A stretch of 35,659 nucleotides of DNA, taken from assembly GCA_036656615.1 (NCBI GenBank), contig JAVXHY010000020.1, forward strand, positions 1 to 35,659. The letters are read 5' to 3'. This document shows positions 15,508 through 23,980 of the stretch, piece after piece; the stretch's first letter is position 1; each line of letters starts with the position of its first letter. This DNA comes from CAUPWF01 sp036656615 (GTDB lineage Bacteria; Bacillota; Clostridia; Lachnospirales; Lachnospiraceae). Below the pieces are notes generated by a model. It was not told the DNA's origin, ran no database searches, and saw nothing but the letters and a program-made list of their open reading frames with translations. Both the position numbers and the translations under genes were made by a program.

Positions 15508-17424
15508 TTATATATCTAAGTTCTTCACATATTTTGCATTTGCTTCTATAAATTCTCTTCTTGGCTCTACCTTATCTCCCATTAGGGTGGTAAATGCCAC
15601 ATCCAATTCTGCTGATGTCTCTTCATCCATGGTTACTCGAAGCAGGATTCTACGTTCCGGATCCATGGTTGTTTCCCACAATTGTTCTGCATCCATTTCT
15701 CCAAGTCCTTTATAACGCTGAATTTTATTATTTCCATCACGTCCTATCTCCAACATGATTTTCTCTAATTCTTCATCGCTGTAAGCATACCATTCTTTTT
15801 TGCTCTTCTCTACTTTATAAAGTGGAGGCTGTGCTAAGTATACATATCCCTGCTTAATCAGTTCTGGCATAAATCGATATAAGAAAGTTAATAATAAGGT
15901 ACTAATATGTGCTCCATCTACATCTGCATCCGTCATAATAATTATTTTGTGATATCTTAATTTCTTAATATCAAATTCTTCATGGATTCCTGCACCAAAG
16001 GCAGTTATCATTGCTTTGATTTCTGCATTTGCATATATTTTGTCTAATCTTGCTTTCTCTACATTTAATATTTTACCACGAAGTGGCAGGATTGCTTGTG
16101 TGGCTCTGTCTCTGGCTGTCTTTGCAGAACCTCCAGCAGAGTCCCCTTCCACGATGTATATTTCACAGTTGACCGGATCTTTATCAGAACAATCCGATAA
16201 CTTACCTGGTAAAGACATTCCTTCTAGTGCAGACTTTCTCCTGGTAAGATCTCTAGCTTTTCTAGCTGCCTCTCTAGCTCTTTGTGCCATAACCGATTTC
16301 TCTATAGTCATCTTGGCAACCGAAGGGTTTTGCTCTAAGAATATTTGGAGTTGGGTGCTCAATACATTTTCCACTGCACCACGAGCTTCACTGTTTCCCA
16401 GCTTCTGTTTCGTCTGACCTTCAAATTGAGGATCTTCTAACTTCACACTAATGATAGCCGTCAATCCTTCTCTTATATCCTCACCGGATAGATTTGCTTC
16501 ACTGTCTTTTAATATCTTATTCTTCCTTGCATAATCATTAAAAGTCTTGGTCATAGCATTACGAAATCCTACAATATGAGTCCCACCCTCAGGAGTTGTA
16601 ATATTATTTACAAATCCATAGGTATTCTCACTATAGGAATCATTGTGCTGCAAAGCCACTTCCACATATACCTTATCCTTGGTACCTTCACAATATATAA
16701 TTTGGTTATAAAGTGGAGTCTTCGTCTTGTTAAGATAAGCCACGAATTCCTTAATACCACCTTCATAATGAAAGTCATGTTCCACAATTTCTTCTGCTCT
16801 TAAGTCTCTAATAATAATTCTTAGATTCTTAGTCAAAAATGCCATTTCACGGAATCTTTGTTTGAGCGTATCATATTCAAATACCGTATCCTCGAAAATA
16901 GTCTTATCTGGCAAAAAGGTGACCTTTGTCCCTGTTTTATCTGGTGGACATGTACCAATGACATTTAGCTTTTGTACAACAAATCCTCTTTCATAACGCT
17001 GTTTATATATGTTTCCTTCACTGTATATCTCTACTTCCAAATATTCAGAAAGAGCATTTACCACAGATGCCCCTACTCCATGAAGACCTCCAGATACCTT
17101 ATATCCTCCACCGCCGAATTTACCGCCTGCATGAAGAACTGTAAATACAACCTCAACTGCCGGTATACCTGCTTTTTGGTTGATTCCTACTGGAATTCCC
17201 CTTCCATTATCAATAACAGTAATAGAATTATCTGGATTAATATCTATATTTATTTTATCACAATAACCTGCCAACGCCTCATCCACAGCATTATCCACAA
17301 TCTCATATACCAGATGATGAAGTCCTCTTAAAGAGGTGGTTCCTATATACATCCCCGGTCTTTTTCTTACTGCTTCTAATCCCTCTAGTATCTGGATTTG
17401 ATCTGCACCATATTCTGCACTCAT
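15508..17424 (-). CDS. gyrB: DNA gyrase subunit B
   Basis: GyrB is the ATPase and TOPRIM subunit of gyrase. The longest frame starts at 17469, inside recF, but the ATG at 17424 begins the family-typical MSAEYGADQIQILEGLEAVR and has AGGAGG 7 nt upstream, giving 638 residues. The GHKL ATPase shows EIVDNAVDEALAG (catalytic Glu41, Mg-binding Asn45) and GGLHGVGASVVNAL. The TOPRIM domain shows EGDSAGGSAKTARDR, PLRGKILNVEKA and MTDADVDGAHI. The C-terminal QRYKGLGEMDAEQLWETTM is also canonical. With this start the gap to the recF stop is 10 bases. Confidence 0.98.
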   Translation of the reverse strand: MSAEYGADQIQILEGLEAVRKRPGMYIGTTSLRGLHHLVYEIVDNAVDEALAGYCDKINIDINPDNSITVIDNGRGIPVGINQKAGIPAVEVVFTVLHAGGKFGGGGYKVSGGLHGVGASVVNALSEYLEVEIYSEGNIYKQRYERGFVVQKLNVIGTCPPDKTGTKVTFLPDKTIFEDTVFEYDTLKQRFREMAFLTKNLRIIIRDLRAEEIVEHDFHYEGGIKEFVAYLNKTKTPLYNQIIYCEGTKDKVYVEVALQHNDSYSENTYGFVNNITTPEGGTHIVGFRNAMTKTFNDYARKNKILKDSEANLSGEDIREGLTAIISVKLEDPQFEGQTKQKLGNSEARGAVENVLSTQLQIFLEQNPSVAKMTIEKSVMAQRAREAARKARDLTRRKSALEGMSLPGKLSDCSDKDPVNCEIYIVEGDSAGGSAKTARDRATQAILPLRGKILNVEKARLDKIYANAEIKAMITAFGAGIHEEFDIKKLRYHKIIIMTDADVDGAHISTLLLTFLYRFMPELIKQGYVYLAQPPLYKVEKSKKEWYAYSDEELEKIMLEIGRDGNNKIQRYKGLGEMDAEQLWETTMDPERRILLRVTMDEETSAELDVAFTTLMGDKVEPRREFIEANAKYVKNLDI

Positions 17425-17434
17425 ATAAATCCTC

Positions 17435-18520
17435 CTAATTTTCTTTTGATACTTGTCCATTTTGAACATGAAATATTTTATTTATAGAAAAACGATGATT
17501 TACAAATTCTTCTAATCCGGTACAAGTAATTAGAGTTTGTATATCATGTATACTATCTAATAAATAGTTTTGCCTATTTTTATCTAATTCAGACAACACA
17601 TCATCTAATAAAAGTATGGGTGTATCATTAATCAGTAATTTCACTAATTCTATTTCTGATAATTTAAGAGAAAGTGCAGCTGTTCTTTGCTGCCCCTGAG
17701 ATCCGAATTTACGAATATCTAAATCACCTGCCATAAAGCTAATATCATCTCTATGGGGACCTACCGAAGTACTTTTCAATCTAATATCTCTTTCTCTATT
17801 TTTATTTACAGCTTCTTCAAAGGACATCATTCCTATAATTGGTTCATAATACAATCTTAGACTTTCTTTTCCTCCGGTAAGCTTTTCATGTATACCCTTA
17901 ATAATTTCATTTATTTGATCAATAAACTGCCGTCGTCTATCCATGATTTTATTTCCATAATCAACCAACTGCATATCCCATACATCCAGGGTTTCAATTA
18001 AGCTGCTTTTATCATAAATATCCTTTAATAATCTATTTCTTTGATTCAAAATTCTATTATAATTGGATAAATTATTTAAATATATCTTATCCAACTGTGC
18101 TAACTCCAAATCAATAAATCTTCTTCTTTCAGAAGGTCCATTTTTTATAATATGAAGATCTTCAGGTGAAAAAAACACAAGATGAATGATACCAAATAAT
18201 TCACTTGCTTTCTTAATTGGTATCTTATTTATGGCAATTCCTTTCGGACTATTTTTCTTTAAATGCATATCAATCTGAAATTCAATGCCACCCTTTTCTA
18301 CTATTGTTTCAATATGTGATTCTTCTCGGACAAATTTTATCATATCTTTGTCCTTCGTTCCACGATGAGACTTGGTAGTCCCTGAAAGATATATGGATTC
18401 TAATATATTTGTTTTACCCTGTGCATTATCTCCATATAATATATTAGTTGTATGGTCAAATGTAAGACTTAAAAAATCATAATTTCTGAAATTCTTTAAT
18501 TTTAAAGATTTAATTATCAT
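17435..18520 (-). CDS. recF: DNA replication and repair protein RecF
   Basis: RecF is an SMC-like ATPase that helps RecO/RecR load RecA at gapped DNA. The 361 residues begin MIIKSLKLKNFRNYD, with Walker A YGDNAQGKTNIL at 29-40, the ABC-type signature GSQGQQRTAALSLK in the last third and Walker B PILLLDDVLSELD. Length matches the family (about 360-370). The gene starts 11 bases after the S4-protein stop with only a poor ribosome site (CCGGTG), so translation is probably coupled to that gene. Its stop lies 10 bases before the chosen gyrB start. Confidence 0.97.
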   Translation of the reverse strand: MIIKSLKLKNFRNYDFLSLTFDHTTNILYGDNAQGKTNILESIYLSGTTKSHRGTKDKDMIKFVREESHIETIVEKGGIEFQIDMHLKKNSPKGIAINKIPIKKASELFGIIHLVFFSPEDLHIIKNGPSERRRFIDLELAQLDKIYLNNLSNYNRILNQRNRLLKDIYDKSSLIETLDVWDMQLVDYGNKIMDRRRQFIDQINEIIKGIHEKLTGGKESLRLYYEPIIGMMSFEEAVNKNRERDIRLKSTSVGPHRDDISFMAGDLDIRKFGSQGQQRTAALSLKLSEIELVKLLINDTPILLLDDVLSELDKNRQNYLLDSIHDIQTLITCTGLEEFVNHRFSINKIFHVQNGQVSKEN

Positions 18521-18531
18521 ACATGCACCGG

Positions 18532-18741
18532 CTATTTTTCAATTTTAACTTCTTCTCCATCGTAAGATATAATTTCTCCTCCATGAAGCTTTTTTCCTCT
18601 TTGAGTTTCTATTTCTCCATTCACTTTAACTAGACCATCTTGAATAACAAGCTTAGCTGTTAAACCTGAATCTACCAAGCCTGCTGCTTTCAGTACTTGC
18701 CCTAACTTAATAAATTCTTCTTTTATTTTAATTGATTCCAT
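18532..18741 (-). CDS. yaaA: S4-domain RNA-binding protein YaaA (RlbA-like)
   Basis: This 69-residue protein is essentially a single S4-type RNA-binding domain: KLGQVLKAAGLVDSG followed by AKLVIQDGLVKVNGEIETQR and the basic KKLHGGEIISYDG. It is the small protein regularly encoded between dnaN and recF in Firmicutes, and a role in ribosome-related RNA binding is presumed. The ribosome site AGAGGAG for this gene is formed by the last codons of dnaN, four bases away, so the two are tightly linked. Position, size and domain make the call secure; the exact function is not established by sequence. Confidence 0.93.
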   Translation of the reverse strand: MESIKIKEEFIKLGQVLKAAGLVDSGLTAKLVIQDGLVKVNGEIETQRGKKLHGGEIISYDGEEVKIEK

Positions 18742-18745
18742 TTAA

Positions 18746-19855
18746 CTACTCCTCTACGTTGAAATTAACTGGCAATATTAAGTATATATAACTTTCATTT
18801 TCATCTTTTATAAAACAAGGAGCCTTTGCATTCATAAGGTAAAGAGTTATTTCTTCATCATCAATTACACGCAGTGCATCGATAAGGAATTTAGGATTAA
18901 ATCCTATCATAAGGTCTTTTCCTTCTTTTTCAATTAATATTTCTTCATCCATTGATCCTATCTGTGAATGTATCTTAAGTTGAGCACTATCTTCAGATAT
19001 ATTGATGATAATTGGTTTCTTATCCCCTTCTTTTATCAATAAAGTAGCCCTGTCTATACAATTATAGAATTCTCTTTTATTTATAATGATCTTTGTTTCA
19101 TAATCATTGGAAAGCATTTGGTCAATCTTGAAATATTCTCCTTCCAATAGTCTTGATACCACCATAGTATTGGAAAATTCAAATACTATATGATTATTAG
19201 TAAAATATATTTGAACTTCACTATCTGATTCACCTGATAATATTTTGCTTATTTCTATCAATGTCTTACCTGGAACTATTACTTTCTTTTCATCATAGAA
19301 CTTCTTAAGTTCTATTTTACGAATAGAAATACGATGTCCATCAAGAGATACTACCCTTAATATATTTTCTTTTATTTCAAATAAAACACCTGACATTAAT
19401 TTATTACTTTCACTTTCAGCAATAGAGAAAATAGTTTGTCTTATCACATCTTTTAAAGTTAATTCTGAAATAATGATTCCATCGTTTTTCTCAATGTATG
19501 GTAAATAAGAGAATTCCTTGCCATCCTTGCCACTAATGTTAAATTTGGATTTTTCACATTTGATGGTCATTTGATCCATTTCATTTGTTTCTATCATAAC
19601 CTCATTATCAGGTAATTTACGTATGATTTCAGAAAATATCTTAGCATCTATTGCTGCAATTCCTTTTTCAACTATATTACCTTCTATTGTGGTTTCTATC
19701 CCAAGTTCCATATCATTAGCTGTTAATTTTATACAACTGTTGGAAGCATCTATTAAAATACATTCTAAGATAGGCATAGTAGTTTTGGATGGAACTGCTT
19801 TAGATACAATTCCAACACCTTTACTTAGATTCGATTTTGTGCATATTATTTTCAT
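18746..19855 (-). CDS. dnaN: DNA polymerase III beta subunit (sliding clamp)
   Basis: DnaN forms the ring-shaped processivity clamp that tethers Pol III and many repair proteins to DNA. The 369 residues show the three-domain clamp pattern. The start MKIICTKSNLSKGVGIVSKAVP is followed by TMPILECILIDA; SGVLFEIKENILRVVSLDGHRI falls in the middle domain, and the C-terminal end is YIYLILPVNFN, the LPV/M type of ending that contributes to the partner-binding pocket. The ATG at 19855 has AGGAG at a good distance. The gene follows the oriC segment downstream of dnaA in the standard order. Confidence 0.97.
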   Translation of the reverse strand: MKIICTKSNLSKGVGIVSKAVPSKTTMPILECILIDASNSCIKLTANDMELGIETTIEGNIVEKGIAAIDAKIFSEIIRKLPDNEVMIETNEMDQMTIKCEKSKFNISGKDGKEFSYLPYIEKNDGIIISELTLKDVIRQTIFSIAESESNKLMSGVLFEIKENILRVVSLDGHRISIRKIELKKFYDEKKVIVPGKTLIEISKILSGESDSEVQIYFTNNHIVFEFSNTMVVSRLLEGEYFKIDQMLSNDYETKIIINKREFYNCIDRATLLIKEGDKKPIIINISEDSAQLKIHSQIGSMDEEILIEKEGKDLMIGFNPKFLIDALRVIDDEEITLYLMNAKAPCFIKDENESYIYLILPVNFNVEE

Positions 19856-20118
19856 GTGAGTATAACTCCTTTCGATTTTACAAATGAATAAATGAATAAA
19901 AAATATCAGTCTTAACCGCCTTAGGGGGTGTGGATAAGTTGATAACCATATATAGCCCTTGATACAGGCTGATTTGAATCAAATATAACTAGGTGGAGAA
20001 AGATAAAAATGAGTGGGCATGTATTTGGGATAACTTTAACTCCTTCATAAGTGTAAATGAATATCCACATGCAACTCACAAATTATAACAGGTTTTTCCA
20101 CATGTTTATAAACCTAAA
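19856..20118. other. oriC, dnaA-dnaN side: DnaA boxes and candidate unwinding element
   Basis: This spacer between dnaA and dnaN holds a perfect DnaA box in inverse orientation, TGTGGATAA (19929-19937), and two near-consensus boxes, ATATCCACA (20061-20069) and TTTTCCACA (20094-20102). Next to the perfect box is a G-rich stretch (about 19914-19928), then an A+T-rich segment with the direct repeat AAATGAAT/AAATGAAT at about 19882-19899. The order box, G+C-rich block, A+T-rich segment is like the B. subtilis unwinding region, so I propose that this is the side that melts. A DnaA-trio run is not clearly visible. Confidence 0.75.
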
Positions 20119-21489
20119 TTAGATAGGATTTATTTTCTTCTTTATAATATCAACGGTATTATGAAGTGCTTCATTTTCATTTATCTCAGCTGCAATCTTT
20201 TCTACACCATAGCTGATGGTAGTATGATTCTTTCCACCTAGTGTAAGTCCAATAGACTTCAAAGGTGTATCTGTCATTTGTCTGCAAAGATACATAAAAA
20301 TCTGACGAGGAAGAACAATTTCTGAATTGCGCTTTCCACTGCAAATATCTGAAATAGGTATATTAAAGTGTTCAGATATGACTTCTAATATGATATTAGG
20401 GGTTACTTTTCTATTGTGATCAGGAGAAATTATATCTTTCAGTGCTTCTGTTGCAAGGGAAATGTTAATCTCTTCATTTTTCAACTTAAACAAAGCAATC
20501 AGCTTATTTAAAGATCCCTCAAGCTCTCTAATGTTGGATTTAACATTTGTTGCAATATATTGCATGACCTCATCTGGTATATTATAACGCTTTAATCCAT
20601 CAATTTCTTCCTTTTTACGTAAAATAGCCATTCTTGTCTCATAATCAGGTGCTGATATATCAGCTATTAATCCCCATTCGAATCTGGTACGTAGTCTTGC
20701 TTCTAGTGTTTCTATATCTTTAGGAGGTTTATCACTGGATATAATGATTTGCTTTCCAGAAACATGTAGATGATTAAAGGTGTGAAAGAATTCTTCCTGT
20801 GTACTTTCTTTTCCTATTATAAACTGAACATCATCAATAAGTAAAACATCTATATTTCTATACTTTTCTCTAAAGGAAGACATTGCAGATTCATTTCCTG
20901 TTCTACCACTCTTAATACCTTCTATCAATTCATTGGTAAATGCTTCACTGGTAACATAAAGTACTTTTTTAGAAGGATCGTTCTCTAATATGTAATGAGC
21001 AATAGAATGCATTAAATGAGTCTTTCCAAGTCCAACTCCTCCATATAAGAAGAGAGGATTATATATTTCACCAGGAGATTCAGATACTGCAAGAGAAGCA
21101 GCATGTGCGAAATTATTATTGCCTCCTACTACAAATGTATCAAATGTGTATTTATTATTTAGGTTAGCTTTTTCCAAAATGCTGTTGATTTTCTTCTTCT
21201 TCATATTTTCTTCATTAAAATCATCTACTGGATAATCAGCCTTTGATATAAAACGAACTTCATACTCTTTACCAGTAACTTCAGCAATAGATACCTGAAA
21301 TGGAAGGAGGTATTTATTCTTTATAATATCAATACTCCCCTTTAATTCTACTAATATGATAACAGTATCTTCTGTCACATCATAGATTTTCAAGGGAAGT
21401 ATCCATGTTTTAAAGGAAACATCAGAAAGACTATATTCTTCCTTTAATCTTGTTATTATTTCATTCCATTTTAAAGTTACTACATCCAT
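20119..21489 (-). CDS. dnaA: Chromosomal replication initiator DnaA
   Basis: DnaA is the AAA+ initiator that binds DnaA boxes and melts the origin. Of the 456 residues, the N-terminal domain I covers about 1-80 (WNEIITRLKEEYSLSDVSFKTW) and a short linker follows. The AAA+ domain has Walker A LYGGVGLGKTHLM (148-160), Walker B VLLIDDVQFI and sensor segments including RLRTRFEWGLIADI. The C-terminal helix-turn-helix carries the DnaA-box contact motif as GGKNHTTISYGVEKI; the commonest form is GGRDHTT, so Arg and Asp are changed conservatively. Start ATG 21489 follows AGGAG. DnaA boxes lie on both sides of the gene, including one just upstream of its probable promoter. Confidence 0.98.
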   Translation of the reverse strand: MDVVTLKWNEIITRLKEEYSLSDVSFKTWILPLKIYDVTEDTVIILVELKGSIDIIKNKYLLPFQVSIAEVTGKEYEVRFISKADYPVDDFNEENMKKKKINSILEKANLNNKYTFDTFVVGGNNNFAHAASLAVSESPGEIYNPLFLYGGVGLGKTHLMHSIAHYILENDPSKKVLYVTSEAFTNELIEGIKSGRTGNESAMSSFREKYRNIDVLLIDDVQFIIGKESTQEEFFHTFNHLHVSGKQIIISSDKPPKDIETLEARLRTRFEWGLIADISAPDYETRMAILRKKEEIDGLKRYNIPDEVMQYIATNVKSNIRELEGSLNKLIALFKLKNEEINISLATEALKDIISPDHNRKVTPNIILEVISEHFNIPISDICSGKRNSEIVLPRQIFMYLCRQMTDTPLKSIGLTLGGKNHTTISYGVEKIAAEINENEALHNTVDIIKKKINPI

Positions 21490-21577
21490 TGCATACTCCT
21501 ACTCATTATAAAATATAATAAAATTCTAATCCTAACTTAAAAAATAAAAGATAAGTTAAATAGAATCTTTCTATATT

Positions 21578-21606
21578 ATTCTACATCAAAATAAAGATAT
21601 AAGCAA
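21578..21606 (-). promoter_or_regulatory. Candidate dnaA promoter
   Basis: On the minus strand: -35 TTGCTT (21606-21601), a 17-bp spacer and -10 TAGAAT (21583-21578). The -35 match is partial (three of six). A perfect DnaA box (21618-21626) lies 11 bp upstream of the -35, as expected for autoregulated dnaA promoters. Confidence 0.45.
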
Positions 21607-21617
21607 TGTAAAATAAA

Positions 21618-21735
21618 TGTGGATAACTTATTTAGAGGAAGAATATTTGATAAATCAACTTATTTTTGTAAAAAAAACATATAAATAGGTGTTTATACAC
21701 CATATTTCCACAGGTTATCCACAACTTGTGCATAA
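21618..21735. other. oriC, rpmH-dnaA side: DnaA-box cluster
   Basis: Perfect boxes are TGTGGATAA (21618-21626, inverse), TTATCCACA (21715-21723) and TGTGCATAA (21727-21735, inverse of TTATGCACA). Near-matches are TTATACACC (21693-21701) and ATTTCCACA (21704-21712). Four of the five sit within 43 bp. An A/T-only tract follows directly (21733-21753). Gene orientation switches across this spacer, so it forms the upstream half of a bipartite origin. Confidence 0.85.
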
Positions 21736-21772
21736 TTAAAAAAATTTTTATTAGTAAAAAAGGAGCTTTTAC

Positions 21773-21801
21773 TTGACTAATTTACAATTAATGATTATAA
21801 T
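21773..21801 (+). promoter_or_regulatory. rpmH promoter
   Basis: -35 TTGACT (21773-21778), a 17-bp spacer and perfect -10 TATAAT (21796-21801). The start site would be near 21808, giving a leader of about 100 nt before rpmH. The whole plus-strand run rpmH-rnpA-yidD-yidC probably starts here. Confidence 0.8.
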
Positions 21802-21835
21802 AAAGAGCGATGTCTTTGGAAACTGAGTTTAGGAA

Positions 21836-21862
21836 TACTCTGTTATTTGAAGATACAGAGTA
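21836..21862 (+). promoter_or_regulatory. Hairpin in the rpmH leader
   Basis: Perfect 8-bp arms TACTCTGT (21836-21843) and ACAGAGTA (21855-21862) enclose an 11-nt loop, about 30 nt into the expected transcript and 31 nt before the AAGGAGGT ribosome site. No T-run follows. It could be a structural element or a regulatory target; function unknown. Confidence 0.5.
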
Positions 21863-21908
21863 AATCACATTATTATAGAGAATTGATAATTTAAGGAGGT
21901 GGATATTT

Positions 21909-22043
21909 ATGAAAATGACATTCCAACCAAAAAAGAGATCTAGATCAAGAGTTCATGGCTTTAGAGCAAGAATGAGTACACCTGGTGGAAGAAGAGTATT
22001 AGCAGCCAGAAGAGCAAAAGGAAGAAAACAATTATCAGCGTAG
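21909..22043 (+). CDS. rpmH: 50S ribosomal protein bL34
   Basis: This 44-residue, extremely basic ribosomal protein of the large subunit begins MKMTFQPKKRSRSRVHGF, continues RMSTPGGRRVLAARRAKGRK and ends QLSA, the family pattern over its full length. A strong ribosome site AAGGAGGT lies 8 nt before the ATG. It is the first gene of the plus-strand arm leaving the origin and is followed by rnpA, as in almost all bacteria. Its stop codon forms the foot of a G+C-rich hairpin that may reduce transcription into rnpA. Confidence 0.97.
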   Translation: MKMTFQPKKRSRSRVHGFRARMSTPGGRRVLAARRAKGRKQLSA

Positions 22044-22064
22044 GCCGCATATATGTGGCCTTTT
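22043..22064 (+). terminator. Hairpin between rpmH and rnpA (partial terminator or attenuator)
   Basis: GGCCGCA (22043-22049) pairs with TGTGGCC (22054-22060) through one G-U pair around a TATA loop, followed by TTTTCTTCT. The first G belongs to the rpmH stop codon. With rnpA only 33 bp further on and cotranscription usual, it more likely thins transcription than ends it. Confidence 0.6.
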
Positions 22065-22092
22065 CTTCTATCAAACTTTAGGAGAAAAAAGT

Positions 22093-22446
22093 ATGAAGTA
22101 TTCGGAATCTTTAAAAAAAAATAGAGATTTTCAAAAGGTTTATAAATTAGGAAAGTCTTATGCCAATAAATATTTGGTTATGTACGTAGTTCCTAATGAA
22201 ATAAATAAGAACCGTCTAGGAATATCGGTTAGTAAAAAGGTAGGAAATAGTGTGGTAAGGCATAGAATCACACGCTTGATCAGAGAAGGCTATAGACTAC
22301 AAGAAGGATTATTTCCAACTGGATTAGACATTGTAGTAATTGCAAGGGCTGGCGCAAAGGATATAGGTTATAAAGAGATTGAAAGCGCATTAATTCATGT
22401 TGGTAAACTTCATCATATCATAGATTATAATGGAGATGTAAAATAG
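22093..22446 (+). CDS. rnpA: Ribonuclease P protein component
   Basis: RnpA is the protein subunit that binds RNase P RNA and the 5' leader of precursor tRNAs. The 117 residues contain the conserved basic block NRLGISVSKKVGNSVVRHR followed by ITRLIREGYR, and the N-terminal SLKKNRDFQKVYKLGKS. Length is normal. AGGAG precedes the ATG by about 9 nt. The TAG stop shares its G with the GTG start of yidD, so the two are translationally coupled. The RNA component is not in this window. Confidence 0.97.
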   Translation: MKYSESLKKNRDFQKVYKLGKSYANKYLVMYVVPNEINKNRLGISVSKKVGNSVVRHRITRLIREGYRLQEGLFPTGLDIVVIARAGAKDIGYKEIESALIHVGKLHHIIDYNGDVK

Positions 22447-22682
22447 TGAAAAGAATATTTATTGCCCTTATAAAGTTTTATAGGAAATATTTATCTTGTT
22501 GTAAAACAACCACCAGATGCATTTATATACCAACCTGTTCTCAATATGGATTAGAAGCAATTGAGAAGTTTGGTGCATGTAGAGGTGGTCTATTAACCGT
22601 TTGGAGAATTTTACGTTGTAATCCATTTGCAAAAGGAGGGTATGATCCGGTACCCTTATCCAAGGAGGAAAAGAAAGCATGA
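22446..22682 (+). CDS. yidD: Membrane protein insertion efficiency factor YidD
   Basis: YidD is a small membrane-associated protein that improves YidC-dependent insertion. Of its 78 residues, an amphipathic N-terminal segment IALIKFYRKYLS precedes the cysteine motif CIYIPTCSQYGLEAIEKFG and then RGGLLTVWRILRCNPF and GGYDPVP, all family hallmarks. The start codon is GTG at 22446, overlapping the rnpA stop by one base. Its own stop overlaps the yidC ATG (ATGA), so rnpA, yidD and yidC form a chain of overlapping genes. Confidence 0.95.
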   Translation: MKRIFIALIKFYRKYLSCCKTTTRCIYIPTCSQYGLEAIEKFGACRGGLLTVWRILRCNPFAKGGYDPVPLSKEEKKA

Positions 22683-23938
22683 CAGGTATACTTTTAACAC
22701 AGTCCAGTACGCCAATTATAGGACAAATTGGTATGATATTGGGAGAATTAATGAATTTTATATTTAATTTTTTGAATAAGGTCTTTGGTATTCAAAATAT
22801 TGGTCTTTGCATTATTATATTTACAATTATTATATACACATTAATGCTTCCACTTACATTAAAACAGCAAAAATTTACAAAGATGTCTGCTGTAATGAAT
22901 CCTGATTTACAGAAAATACAAAAGAAATATAAAGATAAAAAAGATCAGGCTTCCATGTTAAAGCAGCAAGAAGAAATGCAGCTTGTATATCAAAAATATG
23001 GAACTACACCTACTGGTGGATGTGCACAGATGTTGATTCAAATGCCTATATTATTTGGTTTGTACGCAGTTATTCGTAATATTCCTGCTTATGTAGATGG
23101 TGTAAAAGCAGCTTATATGCCTTTAATTAATCAGATTATGAATACCAATGGATATCAAAAAATAATGGAAAAGATAGGTGAAGCTAAGCCTATTTTAATT
23201 AATCCAGATAAGTTCGACTATTCCAAAACAAATACTTTAATAGATGTATTATACAAATTTCAAGATAATACATGGGAATTATTAGGAGATAAATTTCCTG
23301 CATTATCAGGTACGATTAATCAAACAATGGAAAATGTGGCAGGATTTAATAGTTTCTTAGGTATTGATATTGCAAATTCTCCTATGTCTATTATAATGGA
23401 TTCTATAAAAGTAGGTGCAATTGGATTAGTAATCGTAGCTCTTTTGATTCCTATATTATCCGGTTTGTCACAATATATGAATATCAAACTTATGCCTCAG
23501 GCAGGTCAGATGGATGACAGTAATCCAATGGCCAACCAGATGAAGACTATGAATATGATGATGCCTTTAATGTCCGTATTTATGTGCTTTACTCTTCCTG
23601 CAGGACTTGGTATATATTGGATTGCAAGTGCTTTGGTTCGTACGGTACAGCAATTGATGATTAACAAACATTTAGAAAAGATTCCAATTGATGATATGAT
23701 CAAGAAGAACCAGGAAAAAGCGGCTAAGAAGCGCGAGAAAAAAGGAACTTCAGCAAAGAATCTTAGTGAAATGGCTCAAAAGAGTGTTCGTAATATAGAA
23801 GAACCAAAGAAACCGGTTATTTCAGAAAAAGAAAAAGCAGAGAAATTAAAGATAGCTGCTGAAGCTAATAAGAAAGCAAAAAAAGGAAGCTTAGCATCTA
23901 AGGCGAACCTAGTAAAAAAATATAATGAAAATGACTAA
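22679..23938 (+). CDS. yidC: Membrane protein insertase YidC/SpoIIIJ
   Basis: YidC inserts and folds membrane proteins, alone or with Sec. The 419 residues carry about five hydrophobic segments: 10-35, 38-60 (IGLCIIIFTIIIYTLMLPL), 118-140, 235-260 and 290-320. The hallmark cytoplasmic hairpin KQQKFTKMSAVMNPDLQKIQ comes after the second, and CAQMLIQMPILFGLYAVIRN after that. A polar stretch at about 150-225 enlarges the extracytoplasmic loop. The tail from about 335 is long and Lys/Glu-rich. No lipobox cysteine is present near the N-terminus, unlike B. subtilis SpoIIIJ. Jag follows 42 bp later, the usual partner. Confidence 0.95.
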   Translation: MTGILLTQSSTPIIGQIGMILGELMNFIFNFLNKVFGIQNIGLCIIIFTIIIYTLMLPLTLKQQKFTKMSAVMNPDLQKIQKKYKDKKDQASMLKQQEEMQLVYQKYGTTPTGGCAQMLIQMPILFGLYAVIRNIPAYVDGVKAAYMPLINQIMNTNGYQKIMEKIGEAKPILINPDKFDYSKTNTLIDVLYKFQDNTWELLGDKFPALSGTINQTMENVAGFNSFLGIDIANSPMSIIMDSIKVGAIGLVIVALLIPILSGLSQYMNIKLMPQAGQMDDSNPMANQMKTMNMMMPLMSVFMCFTLPAGLGIYWIASALVRTVQQLMINKHLEKIPIDDMIKKNQEKAAKKREKKGTSAKNLSEMAQKSVRNIEEPKKPVISEKEKAEKLKIAAEANKKAKKGSLASKANLVKKYNEND

Positions 23939-23980
23939 TGCAGGGGATATTTTTTATTAGAAAAATAGGGAGGTTATATT

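Noticed and set aside
17425..17469. Longer gyrB with a 15-residue N-terminal extension
   Set aside because: The extension lies within recF and lacks a ribosome site, whereas AGGAGG sits correctly before the ATG at 17424.
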